From: Rubrivivax sp. | Lineage (GTDB): Bacteria; Pseudomonadota; Gammaproteobacteria; Burkholderiales; Burkholderiaceae_C | Length of the DNA stretch: 64,000 nucleotides | Assembly (NCBI GenBank): GCA_030680415.1 | Contig: JAUXVE010000103.1 | Coordinates: 23,003-87,002, forward strand | Reading direction: 5' to 3' | Part shown: piece by piece, positions 43,924 through 51,228 of the stretch | Layout: every line of letters begins with the position of its first letter | How positions within the stretch are numbered: position 1 is the first letter of the stretch | Position numbers and translations under genes: made by a program | The notes under the pieces: model-generated | Told to the model about the DNA's origin: nothing | The model's input: only the letters and a program-made list of their open reading frames with translations | Database searches by the model: none

Positions 43924-46119
43924 ATGGCACACCGTTCCGTTCATCCCACCGGCAGCGCACTGGCCCTGGCGGCGTGCGCGCTCCTGTCGCTGGCCGCCCA
44001 GGCCCAAGGCCAGACAACGGTCACCGTCACCGGCCGCAGCCTCGGCGGCGCCGGCGTCGCCGGTTTCGGCAACGTGCCGCTGGCCAGCGCACCGCTGCAG
44101 GCCAGCCTGTTCAGCGGCCAGCAGCTCGGCGACGCCGGCGTCACGTCGATCGGCGGCCTCACCCGGCTCGACGCCAGCCTGGGCGACGCCTACAACGCCG
44201 AGGGCTACTGGAGCATCCTGTCGGCGCGCGGCTACACGCTGGACAACCGCGCCAATTACCGCCGCGACGGCCTGCCGATCAACGCCGAGACCGCGATCGC
44301 GCTCGACAACAAGGAGCGGCTGGAACTGCTCAAGGGCACCAGCGGCATCCAGGCCGGCACCAGCGCACCCGGTGGTGTCGTGGACCTGATCGTCAAGCGA
44401 CCGAACGGCACGTTGCGCAGCGCGCGCATCGAGGCGCGGGAGGCCGGCTCGCTGCTTGCCGCCGTCGATCTGGGGCAACGCTTCGGCGTCGACGGCGCCT
44501 TTGGCCTGCGCCTGAACGCAGCGCACGAACGGCTGCGCCCGCAGGTGCGCGACGCCGACGGCCAACGCTCGCTGTGGGCAGTGGCGGCCGACTGGCAAGC
44601 GGGCGCCGACACGCTGCTGCAGGCCGAGGTCGAATCGAGCCGCCAGACCCAGCCCAGCGTGGCCGGTTTCAGCATGCTCGGCGACACCGTGCCCGATGCC
44701 CGCGCCGTCGATCCGCGCGTCAACCTCAACCGCCAGCCCTGGGGCCAGCCGGTGGTGATGAGCGGCAACACGGCGTCGCTACGCTGGCAGCAGCGGCTGG
44801 CCGCCGACTGGCAGTTCACCGCGCACGCCATGGCGCAGCGCTTGAAGAGCGACGACCGCACGGCCTTCCCCTATGGCGTCTACGACGAAAGCTACGACTG
44901 TCCGCAGTGGTGCGACCGCTACGCGCCCGACGGCAGCTTCAGCTACTGGCAGTACGTCAGCGACAACGAGCGCCGCAAGAGCGACGCGCTCGAGCTGTCG
45001 CTCAAGGGCAGCGCCGTCACAGCGGGCATCACCCATCAACTGCAGGCGGGGGTGCTGCGCACGCGCTACCGCGGTCGCTTCCAGGACCAGGTCTTCGACC
45101 TGGCCATCGACCCCAGCGGCAGCGGCGTCGGCAGCGGCCGCATCGACGGCACGCTCGACACGCTGCCTGCGGCCGGTTACACCGACGCCAACACCAACCG
45201 CGACGAACGCAGCACCGAGTGGTTCGTGCGCGATGCAATGCGCCTGGGCGAACGCTGGCAGCTGTGGGCCGGGCTGCGCCACACGCGGCTGCAGCGCGAC
45301 AGCGTGCGCACGAGCCCGGCCGACGACGGCCCCGGGAACGACGGCCTGCGTGTCACCCGCTACGACCAGCGTGTCACCGTGCCCTGGCTGGCGCTGGCGC
45401 ACGAGTTCAGCCCCGGCACGATGGCCTACGCCAGCTGGGGCCAGGGCCTGGAGACCGAGGTGGCGCCCAACCGCGCGCGCTACAGCAACCGCGGCCAGGC
45501 CTTGCCGGCGCTGAAGAGCCGGCAGTTCGAGCTGGGCCTCAAGCACGGCAGCGACACCTACGACGCCGCGCTGACGCTGTTCGACATCGACCGCCCGCAA
45601 GCCGCAGATATCGGCACCTGCAAGTTGGACGACAGTTGCCTGCGCGCCATCGACGGCAGTGCGCGGCACCGCGGCGCCGAGGCGCAGGCCACGCTGCGCG
45701 ATGGTGCCTGGCAGTGGCGCGCGAGCCTCATGCTGCTCGACGCCGAGCGCCGTGGCTCGGCGCAGGCCGGCGTCAACGGACAGCGGCCCGTCAACGTGCC
45801 CGAAGCCACCTTGCGACTGGGCAGCGAGTACCGCGTTGGCGCCCTGCCGGGCCTGGCGCTGCAGGCGAACCTGACTGCCGAAAGCGACCGCGTCGTGTTG
45901 CCCTACGACCCGAGTGTGCGCATTCCCGGCTGGGCGCGACTGGACCTGGGTGCACGCTGGCGGCAGGAGCGGGGTGCGACGATGCTGGTCTGGCGCGTCG
46001 GCCTGGACAACGCCACCGACCGCCGCGCCTGGAAGGAGTCGCCGTACCAGTTCGGGCACGTCTACCTGTATCCACTGGCGCCCCGCACCTGGCGTGCATC
46101 GGTGCAGGCATCGTACTGA
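43924..46119 (+). CDS. TonB-dependent outer-membrane receptor under TPP riboswitch control
   Basis: 731 residues from ATG 43924. A signal peptide (ALALAACALLSLAAQAQG) is followed by a short TTVTVTGR TonB-box-like stretch, a plug domain (LSARGYTLDNRANYRRDGLP, LKGTSGIQAGTSAPGGVVDL) and a beta-barrel ending in an aromatic residue (VQASY). The layout is of the siderophore-receptor type. Because a TPP riboswitch lies directly upstream, the likely cargo is thiamine, its phosphate or a precursor; this rests on context only. Starts at 43894 and GTG 43882 are also in frame. No TonB/ExbBD genes lie nearby. Confidence 0.9.
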   Translation: MAHRSVHPTGSALALAACALLSLAAQAQGQTTVTVTGRSLGGAGVAGFGNVPLASAPLQASLFSGQQLGDAGVTSIGGLTRLDASLGDAYNAEGYWSILSARGYTLDNRANYRRDGLPINAETAIALDNKERLELLKGTSGIQAGTSAPGGVVDLIVKRPNGTLRSARIEAREAGSLLAAVDLGQRFGVDGAFGLRLNAAHERLRPQVRDADGQRSLWAVAADWQAGADTLLQAEVESSRQTQPSVAGFSMLGDTVPDARAVDPRVNLNRQPWGQPVVMSGNTASLRWQQRLAADWQFTAHAMAQRLKSDDRTAFPYGVYDESYDCPQWCDRYAPDGSFSYWQYVSDNERRKSDALELSLKGSAVTAGITHQLQAGVLRTRYRGRFQDQVFDLAIDPSGSGVGSGRIDGTLDTLPAAGYTDANTNRDERSTEWFVRDAMRLGERWQLWAGLRHTRLQRDSVRTSPADDGPGNDGLRVTRYDQRVTVPWLALAHEFSPGTMAYASWGQGLETEVAPNRARYSNRGQALPALKSRQFELGLKHGSDTYDAALTLFDIDRPQAADIGTCKLDDSCLRAIDGSARHRGAEAQATLRDGAWQWRASLMLLDAERRGSAQAGVNGQRPVNVPEATLRLGSEYRVGALPGLALQANLTAESDRVVLPYDPSVRIPGWARLDLGARWRQERGATMLVWRVGLDNATDRRAWKESPYQFGHVYLYPLAPRTWRASVQASY

Positions 46120-46157
46120 GAGGCGGTGACGGATCAAGCTATACTCGCAGGCTGCAT

Positions 46158-46233
46158 TCCCCGATAGCTCAGTTGGTAGAGCGCCGGACTGTTAATCCGT
46201 AGGTCCCTGGTTCGAGCCCAGGTCGGGGAGCCA
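46158..46233 (+). tRNA. tRNA-Asn (anticodon GTT)
   Basis: A 76-nt cloverleaf with TCCCCGA acceptor arm, GTTAATC anticodon loop region with anticodon GTT, GGTTCGAGCC T arm and encoded CCA. The last 47 nt also serve as attachment site and are repeated at 56654-56700. Confidence 0.97.
46187..46233 (+). repeat. attL, 3' end of tRNA-Asn
   Basis: 47-bp direct repeat, identical to 56654-56700, starting GACTGTTAATCC within the anticodon stem and ending with GGGGAGCCA. Confidence 0.95.
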
Positions 46234-46291
46234 AGAATGACGGGGGTTGGCAGGTGAGTAGCCGCTAACCCCTTTGTCTTTTCTGGTCCGT

Positions 46292-46313
46292 CAGGTGCCG
46301 TATGGGTGCCGTA
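46292..46313. promoter_or_regulatory. left arm-type integrase repeat
   Basis: Contains GTGCCGTATGGGTGCCGTA, which recurs in the same orientation at 56516-56537. It lies about 60 bp inside attL. Confidence 0.65.
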
Positions 46314-46405
46314 GTGCGGAAACCACGCCCACCGGCGGTGGCCCCATGCCACGAAAAAGCCCGCACGCGGCGGGCTTCGACCATTGCGGCGGCGAATCGA
46401 TGTGT

Positions 46406-46945
46406 TCAACCTTCGGCGCGCGACTCGCGGGCTTCGACCCTGCGGCGCTTTTCGGCTTTGGCCGCTCTCGCTCGTTCCAGCTGCGCCAGCTTCTCCGCGC
46501 GTCGCCGGCGAACCATGCTCAAGAGCACCTGCGATTCCCGAATGGCGTTTCCTTCGTGCCATCGCAGAATTCCCGCCGTGTCGACGTGCCGAGCGACGAT
46601 GCCGACCATATCCGCTAGAACGTCGAGCATGGAGTAAGCGCCAAATTCAACCGCGCGCGACCCTGCGTGCGCCGCCTGGCCGGCTTGCTCCAGCGCGTCG
46701 CGGATATCACGGGTGGCGCGCCAATCGTCGCCGGCCGCAAAGCTGGCGCGCGCCCGATTTAGCAGATCCTCGGCCGCCACAACACCGGCCCAGCGGCTGA
46801 AAATAATCTCGGAGTCGCGCCCAGCGGACCCCGCGACGAGCTGCCCGAGCAGTGCTGCCAGCTTGGGCGCGGCCAGGACTGGCGGGGCGGTTTGGGGACG
46901 TTGTTCTACTGGGGCAATCTCGCCCCTATGATCTGCGTAGGTCAT
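46406..46945 (-). CDS. unknown satellite protein, 179 aa, basic helical C-terminus
   Basis: Starts at ATG 46945 with AGGAG 8 nt upstream. The middle contains AGRDSEIIFSRWAGVVAAED and DALEQAGQAAHAGSRAVEFG; the C-terminus is a highly charged helix (RRRRAEKLAQLERARAAKAE). No domain is recognised. Last gene of the leftward operon, next to attL. Confidence 0.6.
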   Translation of the reverse strand: MTYADHRGEIAPVEQRPQTAPPVLAAPKLAALLGQLVAGSAGRDSEIIFSRWAGVVAAEDLLNRARASFAAGDDWRATRDIRDALEQAGQAAHAGSRAVEFGAYSMLDVLADMVGIVARHVDTAGILRWHEGNAIRESQVLLSMVRRRRAEKLAQLERARAAKAEKRRRVEARESRAEG

Positions 46946-47025
46946 TGCTGCAACTCCTGTTTGCGGTGGTGTCTTAGGGGTCGGTCGGCGTTCGCGCGCC
47001 TTCCGGCCCCGCCTGTTTCTGGCCA

Positions 47026-47199
47026 CTATGCCGGCGGCCTGGCCCCCTTCTCACGCTTGCGCTGCAGTTTGGCCGCATAGGCGCGGATCTGCGCATGGTC
47101 GTCGGGGTGGGCGTACAGCTCGAGCCGCGCCAGACCGGCGGCCTTGCGCCGCTCGCGCAGGTCGGCAATGCGCTCGCTGTTGGTTTTCGTCGCACTCAT
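47026..47199 (-). CDS. small satellite protein, 57 aa
   Basis: Reads MSATKTNSERIADLRERRKA, then AGLARLELYAHPDDHAQIRA, then YAAKLQRKREKGARPPA. The LERRKALGLxRLELYxHPDDH-type pattern recurs in short proteins of proteobacterial prophages and plasmids; their function is not known to me. The gene is preceded by two direct GTTACCGGAA repeats. Confidence 0.65.
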   Translation of the reverse strand: MSATKTNSERIADLRERRKAAGLARLELYAHPDDHAQIRAYAAKLQRKREKGARPPA

Positions 47200-47209
47200 G
47201 GCCTGCGAC

Positions 47210-47230
47210 GTTACCGGAAAGTTACCGGAA
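47210..47230. promoter_or_regulatory. tandem repeat in the leader of the 57-aa gene
   Basis: GTTACCGGAA occurs at 47210-47219 and 47221-47230, 11 bp apart, about one helical turn, just upstream of the minus-strand start at 47199. A protein-binding site is possible. Confidence 0.4.
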
Positions 47231-47345
47231 CATCAAGCGCGGGGCCGGCAACGGCGCGTCAGATTGGCGCTGGCTGCACGATCAGCGAGGGGGTGGTGGG
47301 GTAGTAGCCTGGCCGGCGTTCGGCCACCCTGCAGCACCCTGGGGA

Positions 47346-47555
47346 TCAGTGCAGCCGGAGTCGGCGCACCTGGCGCAGCATGACATCCACAGCGGCGGCT
47401 GGGTAGTCATCGTCCTCCGCGAACTGCGCAGCGGCGGCGACCACGGCCTCAACGATGTAGGTGTCCGGGTCGCGCCTCCCGGCCGCCGACCTGGCGATGC
47501 GCACCGCAAGGCGGCGCAGCCGCTCCAACTCGTCAAGGGAGAGGTCGGGCACCAT
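47346..47555 (-). CDS. unknown satellite protein, 69 aa
   Basis: MVPDLSLDELERLRRLAVRI followed by an Ala-rich helical stretch (YIVEAVVAAAAQFAEDDDYP) and a basic end. It starts 3 nt from the stop of the upstream small gene. No family is recognised. The 146 bp downstream to the 57-aa gene contain no gene. Confidence 0.55.
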   Translation of the reverse strand: MVPDLSLDELERLRRLAVRIARSAAGRRDPDTYIVEAVVAAAAQFAEDDDYPAAAVDVMLRQVRRLRLH

Positions 47556-47558
47556 AGG

Positions 47559-47759
47559 TCAGTCGGGCGCCGACTCGTGCAGCAGGTCAGCGATTTCGAC
47601 GAGAAGTGCCAGTGCTCGCGCTGGCGGGCGCAGACGCTGTAGATCGCGCAGCGTGTGCGCGTAAAAGTGATCGACCCGGCGCGCCTGGCGCCGCCTGGGC
47701 GTGCGGGCGCCAGTAGGCGCCTGGCGCCGCGGCGGGGGCAAGTCGATCACGTCAGCCAC
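47559..47759 (-). CDS. unknown satellite protein, about 66 aa
   Basis: From GTG 47759 (an alternative TTG lies at 47774). Basic, Arg/Pro-rich N-terminal half (PPPRRQAPTGARTPRRRQAR) and a helical end (LRPPARALALLVEIADLLHE). Start overlaps the end of the upstream gene by 8 nt. Function unknown. Confidence 0.5.
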   Translation of the reverse strand: MADVIDLPPPRRQAPTGARTPRRRQARRVDHFYAHTLRDLQRLRPPARALALLVEIADLLHESAPD

Positions 47760-48126
47760 GGCCGTTGACCCCAAGTGCCCTCAACAACTGCCCGCGCGAG
47801 GCTGCACGGCGCTGCGCATCAAGGTGGTCGAGTAGATCACGCACGACGTCAACGTCGTCTTCTTCCACTGCACCGCCACTGGCACGCTGCAGAGCCTCAC
47901 CAGCCATTGCGGCCAGCGGTGCGACCTCGGGACCGATGCCGGCGTGGGCCAGGCGCGCGGCCAGGTGGATGCTGAACTGCAGCTCATGCAGCGTCTGCGC
48001 GCTGGCGGTGCCGGCGGCCAGTTCCGACAGAGCCAGCCTGTCGCGCGTCTCGACGTGCCGCAGCTCAGGCTCGGTCATTTTCATGGCCAGCCTGACCGGG
48101 TTGAATAGGTGCGCGTTGCAAAGCAT
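47752..48126 (-). CDS. unknown satellite protein, about 124 aa
   Basis: Helical, Ala/Leu-rich protein: FNPVRLAMKMTEPELRHVET, LSELAAGTASAQTLHELQFS, HLAARLAHAGIGPEVAPLAA. Three in-frame ATG codons (48126, 48084, 48078) leave the start open. No domain is recognised. The 145 bp between it and the protease-like gene hold no gene I can support. Confidence 0.55.
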   Translation of the reverse strand: MLCNAHLFNPVRLAMKMTEPELRHVETRDRLALSELAAGTASAQTLHELQFSIHLAARLAHAGIGPEVAPLAAMAGEALQRASGGAVEEDDVDVVRDLLDHLDAQRRAASRGQLLRALGVNGRG

Positions 48127-48271
48127 CTCGTTGGCGTCCCTGGCGCGCGTGCCTGGCTCCGACGAAGGAGGTATCGGCCACCAAGCGGGTCTCGACCATT
48201 GCAGGGTGCCTCTCAAGCCCCTCCGCGCGCCCTATGGTCAAGTCCTTGGACGCGCGCACCCTGCCGCAAAA

Positions 48272-48931
48272 CTATCTGGCGAAGACGGCCACCGCGGTGC
48301 GCGGGTCGGCGCCCAAGGTGACGATTGACACCTCACGCACCTGGCCGTTGCGCAGCACGTTCAGCGGGCCGTGGAAGACCTGGCCGTTGACGCTCACGCT
48401 CTTGCCGGCCGGCACCGCCTCGCGGGTGTAGCTGTACAGGCCCACACTCATCTCGAACGGCACGCCACGCTGCGCGAGCTGGGCGATGCGCTCGGCGGGA
48501 CTCCCCGGCATATCGCTGAACAGCCGGCCGCCGACAACCATGCGATGGTCCCTGGCGGCGGCCTGCTCGATGACGCCGATGATGTCGCTGCGGTAGTGGT
48601 TGTCGAGCAGCGGCAGCTTCTCGTTGAACTTGGTGGTGGCCAGGTCGATGACCACCTCGAAGTCGGGCACGAACCCGCCGCTGTAGGCGGTGCCGCTGAA
48701 TCGGTTGGGCAGCGCACCGTCGGCGCCGGCCTTGAGCGCCAGCGGCGCATTCAGCAGCACCGTGTTGTGCGCCTGGCGCAGCATCACCACGCGCTCGCCG
48801 GCCGGCGGGCGCATTGCGCGTGCCTCATCGGGGCTCAGGGTGACGGTTCGGCCGACGATGAGGTTGATCTTTCCGGCAGCGGCGGCGCGGGCATAGGCGG
48901 CCTCGCCGGCTGTGGTGGTGGTGACTGGCAT
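48272..48931 (-). CDS. HK97-type prohead protease-like protein
   Basis: 219 residues from ATG 48931, with GGGAGG 6 nt upstream. The middle has PLLDNHYRSDIIGVIEQAAA (likely catalytic His in the LxxH-type position), and the C-terminal part reads VPFEMSVGLYSYTREAVPAG and REVSIVTLGADPRTAVAVFA, the pattern of phage prohead proteases (Ser in EMSVG, and the VREVSIV strand). Such enzymes trim scaffold and capsid proteins during head maturation. No capsid or portal gene is in the element, so it may act on the proteins of a helper phage or on a diverged target. Confidence 0.65.
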   Translation of the reverse strand: MPVTTTTAGEAAYARAAAAGKINLIVGRTVTLSPDEARAMRPPAGERVVMLRQAHNTVLLNAPLALKAGADGALPNRFSGTAYSGGFVPDFEVVIDLATTKFNEKLPLLDNHYRSDIIGVIEQAAARDHRMVVGGRLFSDMPGSPAERIAQLAQRGVPFEMSVGLYSYTREAVPAGKSVSVNGQVFHGPLNVLRNGQVREVSIVTLGADPRTAVAVFAR

Positions 48932-49200
48932 CACAGCCTCCCCGACAGGAAGGGTTCGTGCTTGCGCAGCGGCGCCCCCCCCACCTCGCGCGTCGGCGCC
49001 GGGCGCGGGTCGCGCCGCAGGCAGCCGGCTCGTTGCCACTCCACGACGGCCAGCGCCACCGCGCGGCCCGAGTGCTGGGCAAGCAGGTCGAGGGCGGCGT
49101 CGAGGGCGGCGCGGCCCGCGGCATCAAGGTGCTCATCGCGGCTCAGCGTCATCACCGTGACGACGGCCCCAGCGAGAGCTTTGGATCGTTGTTCGCTCAT
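48931..49200 (-). CDS. unknown satellite protein, 89 aa
   Basis: Begins MSEQRSKALAGAVVTVMTLS and has a helical centre (DAAGRAALDAALDLLAQHSG). GGGAG lies 9 nt upstream of ATG 49200. The stop overlaps the start of the protease-like gene, so the two are coupled. No family recognised. Confidence 0.6.
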   Translation of the reverse strand: MSEQRSKALAGAVVTVMTLSRDEHLDAAGRAALDAALDLLAQHSGRAVALAVVEWQRAGCLRRDPRPAPTREVGGAPLRKHEPFLSGRL

Positions 49201-49204
49201 GGCG

Positions 49205-49738
49205 TCAATCTCCCAGCATCAGGCCAGCGTCGCGGGCCTGCGCAGCAACGTTCTCTTCCTCGGCTTCGAGCTTCGCGATGAGCCCGTCCAGGCGCGTCAA
49301 TTCGGCTTGTCGCTGCGCCATCGGCAGGCCCTCAGGCGCCGGCCAGGCCATGCCGTCAACGGCGCGGTCAAGCGCGGCCACCGTCAATTCGGCGGCCAGC
49401 GAGCTGAGCACCATGTCGAAGCCGCGCGGCGTCGGGTTGCCTTGTGGCGCGGTGGCCGCGACCAGACCGAAGACCCCGGCCACGCGCTCGGGATCGGCCA
49501 GCATGATCGGCTTTGCCACCAGTGGGGCAAGCGCGCGCTGCAGGAGGACGGTGTACCGCTCGCCTCCGGCGCCGATGTAGGCGCGCAGCGCGGCCTTGAT
49601 GTCTTCACGCGCGGCCGGCGCTGCGGCCACCAGGTCGCGCTCGCGGCGCAGTGCCTCCAGTTGCGCGCGCCGCTTGCGCTGGTCCGTCTTGAGGCCGCTC
49701 AACGCGGCCTTGATCGAGGTAAGGGTGGGGATGTCCAT
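49205..49738 (-). CDS. unknown coiled-coil satellite protein, 177 aa
   Basis: N-terminal coiled coil (LKTDQRKRRAQLEALRRERD) and a C-terminal one (RQAELTRLDGLIAKLEAEEE) flank an Ala/Leu-rich core. GAAGG 8 nt upstream supports ATG 49738. The arrangement next to a prohead-protease-like gene would suit a scaffold-like protein, but this is only a guess. Confidence 0.55.
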   Translation of the reverse strand: MDIPTLTSIKAALSGLKTDQRKRRAQLEALRRERDLVAAAPAAREDIKAALRAYIGAGGERYTVLLQRALAPLVAKPIMLADPERVAGVFGLVAATAPQGNPTPRGFDMVLSSLAAELTVAALDRAVDGMAWPAPEGLPMAQRQAELTRLDGLIAKLEAEEENVAAQARDAGLMLGD

Positions 49739-49740
49739 GT

Positions 49741-50241
49741 TCAAGCCTTCGCAGAAGAGGTGGTTGTGTTCGAGCCCTCATCCTGCTCTGGTCGGCCTGG
49801 GATTTCTTCGAGAACAAATCCCCGAAGCAAGTCATGGATGTGCCATACGCTCAAGCTGTCGCCGTCGTTGAATTTCGAGCACCAGTACAAGGCGACGTGC
49901 AGTTCGGCGGCGCCCGCAGGCGGCGTGTCCAGATCGCGCCAGGATCGCCACGGGCCGCGCGAGAGGAAGCTTTCCCAGGCCCCATGCACGCGGCGGGCAA
50001 TCGGCCCTTCGCCGGGCTCGGCGTCGACCAGGCGGGCGAGCTCGGACAACCAGGCATTGCGCTGGCGCACTCGCCGCTGGAATGGGGTCGACCTCAGCCG
50101 CAGGCAGCGTTCGAGGCTCACTTCCCCGCCGGCCCGCGACCACGCGGCGAAGCCGTCGCGCATCCAGCGCAGGGCTTCGGCGTCAACCTCGCCACGCGCC
50201 AGTCGGGCGGCGAGTGCTTCGGCGTGCGCGGGCTCGGTCAT
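49741..50241 (-). CDS. unknown satellite protein, 166 aa
   Basis: Contains VDAEALRWMRDGFAAWSRAG, RQRNAWLSELARLVDAEPGE and LYWCSKFNDGDSLSVWHIHD. Ends 2 nt before the next start. It has no signal peptide or membrane segment. Family not recognised. A gap of 124 bp separates it from the HTH gene upstream. Confidence 0.6.
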   Translation of the reverse strand: MTEPAHAEALAARLARGEVDAEALRWMRDGFAAWSRAGGEVSLERCLRLRSTPFQRRVRQRNAWLSELARLVDAEPGEGPIARRVHGAWESFLSRGPWRSWRDLDTPPAGAAELHVALYWCSKFNDGDSLSVWHIHDLLRGFVLEEIPGRPEQDEGSNTTTSSAKA

Positions 50242-50365
50242 GCCTATGCAGTGACGGTGAGCAGCAGGTTCACTTAAGACCCCTTAGGAGACCCATGGAA
50301 CAGTCCGCAAGTGCGCTGCAATGGACCTCGCACCGCACAGCCATCCAGAAGTACCTTGACAGTCT

Positions 50366-50830
50366 TCATGGGCACGTCACCTCGCCGGCCGCTATTGCGT
50401 ACCACGGCCGGTCTTTGTCTTCGACGATGTACTCCTCCCCGTCCGCGCCGAGCGCGGACTTGTACGTGTGGCCGGCCAGGAGCAGCGCCCAGACTCCCAT
50501 GAACAACATGACCTCCCAGCGCCTGGCCGGCGGCACGGCCCGCATGGCGGCCTGCAGCCGGGGGACGATGGCGGCGCGCAGGTCGGGCTCGCGCTCGTGG
50601 TGCAGCAGCAGGTGCCAGGCCTCGACGGTGGCCACCGGGTCGGGTGGCGTGGCGACGACTCCGGCCTGGCTCAGTGGCGCCGCCGTGCCGCGCTTGCGCT
50701 TGGCAACACTCAGGTGCTGCATGCGCCAGCGGCGGGCGCCTTCTAGGTCGTCTGGCATGCCCCGGCGCAGGTACCGAGAGACTGCGCTCTGGCTCAGGCC
50801 CAGCGCGGCGCCAAGATCAGACTGCTTCAT
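50366..50830 (-). CDS. small-terminase-like helix-turn-helix protein
   Basis: 154 residues from ATG 50830. The N-terminus MKQSDLGAALGLSQSAVSRY then LRRGMPDDLEGARRWRM is the DNA-binding pattern of phage small terminase (Nu1-type) and similar regulators. The remainder is helical (PDPVATVEAWHLLLHHERE). ATGA overlap with the upstream repeat-bearing gene. It could redirect packaging of a helper phage, as satellite small terminases do, or regulate the operon; the sequence does not decide. Confidence 0.6.
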   Translation of the reverse strand: MKQSDLGAALGLSQSAVSRYLRRGMPDDLEGARRWRMQHLSVAKRKRGTAAPLSQAGVVATPPDPVATVEAWHLLLHHEREPDLRAAIVPRLQAAMRAVPPARRWEVMLFMGVWALLLAGHTYKSALGADGEEYIVEDKDRPWYAIAAGEVTCP

Positions 50831-51228
50831 GGGTGAATCCTGTTGAATGCATGCATGGGGTGGGCGTAGAACGCTGCTGAAACACGGCGCTCTAGCTCTT
50901 CGTCGAGCCGCAATAGCCCCACGAGGCTCCTCATACGTGGAAGTACCTTGGTTTTTTGATGGCCGCGCAGCCTCGACCACGGCCACCTGGGGCCGCGCTG
51001 CCGGGCATGGGCACAGAGGTCTACCCCCCTCGACAAAGTCGACAGAGTCGACAGACTCGACGCACTCCCCCCGGTCTGTCGACTTTGTCGACTCTGTCTA
51101 CGGGGGTGGGGGTCGGCCCCTGCATCGAAAGAAGAAGAAGAAGGAAGGTCTGATTTGCCTTCTGGCGACAAACCGACAGACTCGACAATCTCGACAGACT
51201 CGACAGACCGGGCGGGCTGGGCAGTCAT
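50827..51228 (-). CDS. repeat-containing satellite protein, 133 aa
   Basis: Start and stop both form ATGA overlaps, with the primase gene upstream and the HTH gene downstream, which argues that it is translated. The N-terminal two thirds are built from 9-bp DNA repeats read as SVESVEIVESV, then RQSRQSRQT, then SLSTLSTLS. The C-terminal third (MRSLVGLLRLDEELERRVSA) is non-repetitive. No known family. The same repeats could work as DNA elements, see the repeat entry. Confidence 0.5.
   Translation of the reverse strand: MTAQPARSVESVEIVESVGLSPEGKSDLPSSSSFDAGADPHPRRQSRQSRQTGGSASSLSTLSTLSRGVDLCAHARQRGPRWPWSRLRGHQKTKVLPRMRSLVGLLRLDEELERRVSAAFYAHPMHAFNRIHP
51030..51208. repeat. twelve 9-bp iterated repeats, partly inverted (possible iterons)
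   Basis: Unit TCGACARAN. Four units run at 51030-51065, three inverted units at 51074-51100 forming a large hairpin with the first set, and five units at 51165-51208. A purine run (GAAAGAAGAAGAAGAAGGAA) lies between. The cluster is at the 3' end of the primase gene, a usual place for a replication origin of a P4-like element; that role is inferred. Confidence 0.65.

Noticed and set aside
51030-51208. CRISPR array
   Set aside because: The unit is 9 bp without unique spacers, and part of the units are inverted; no cas genes.
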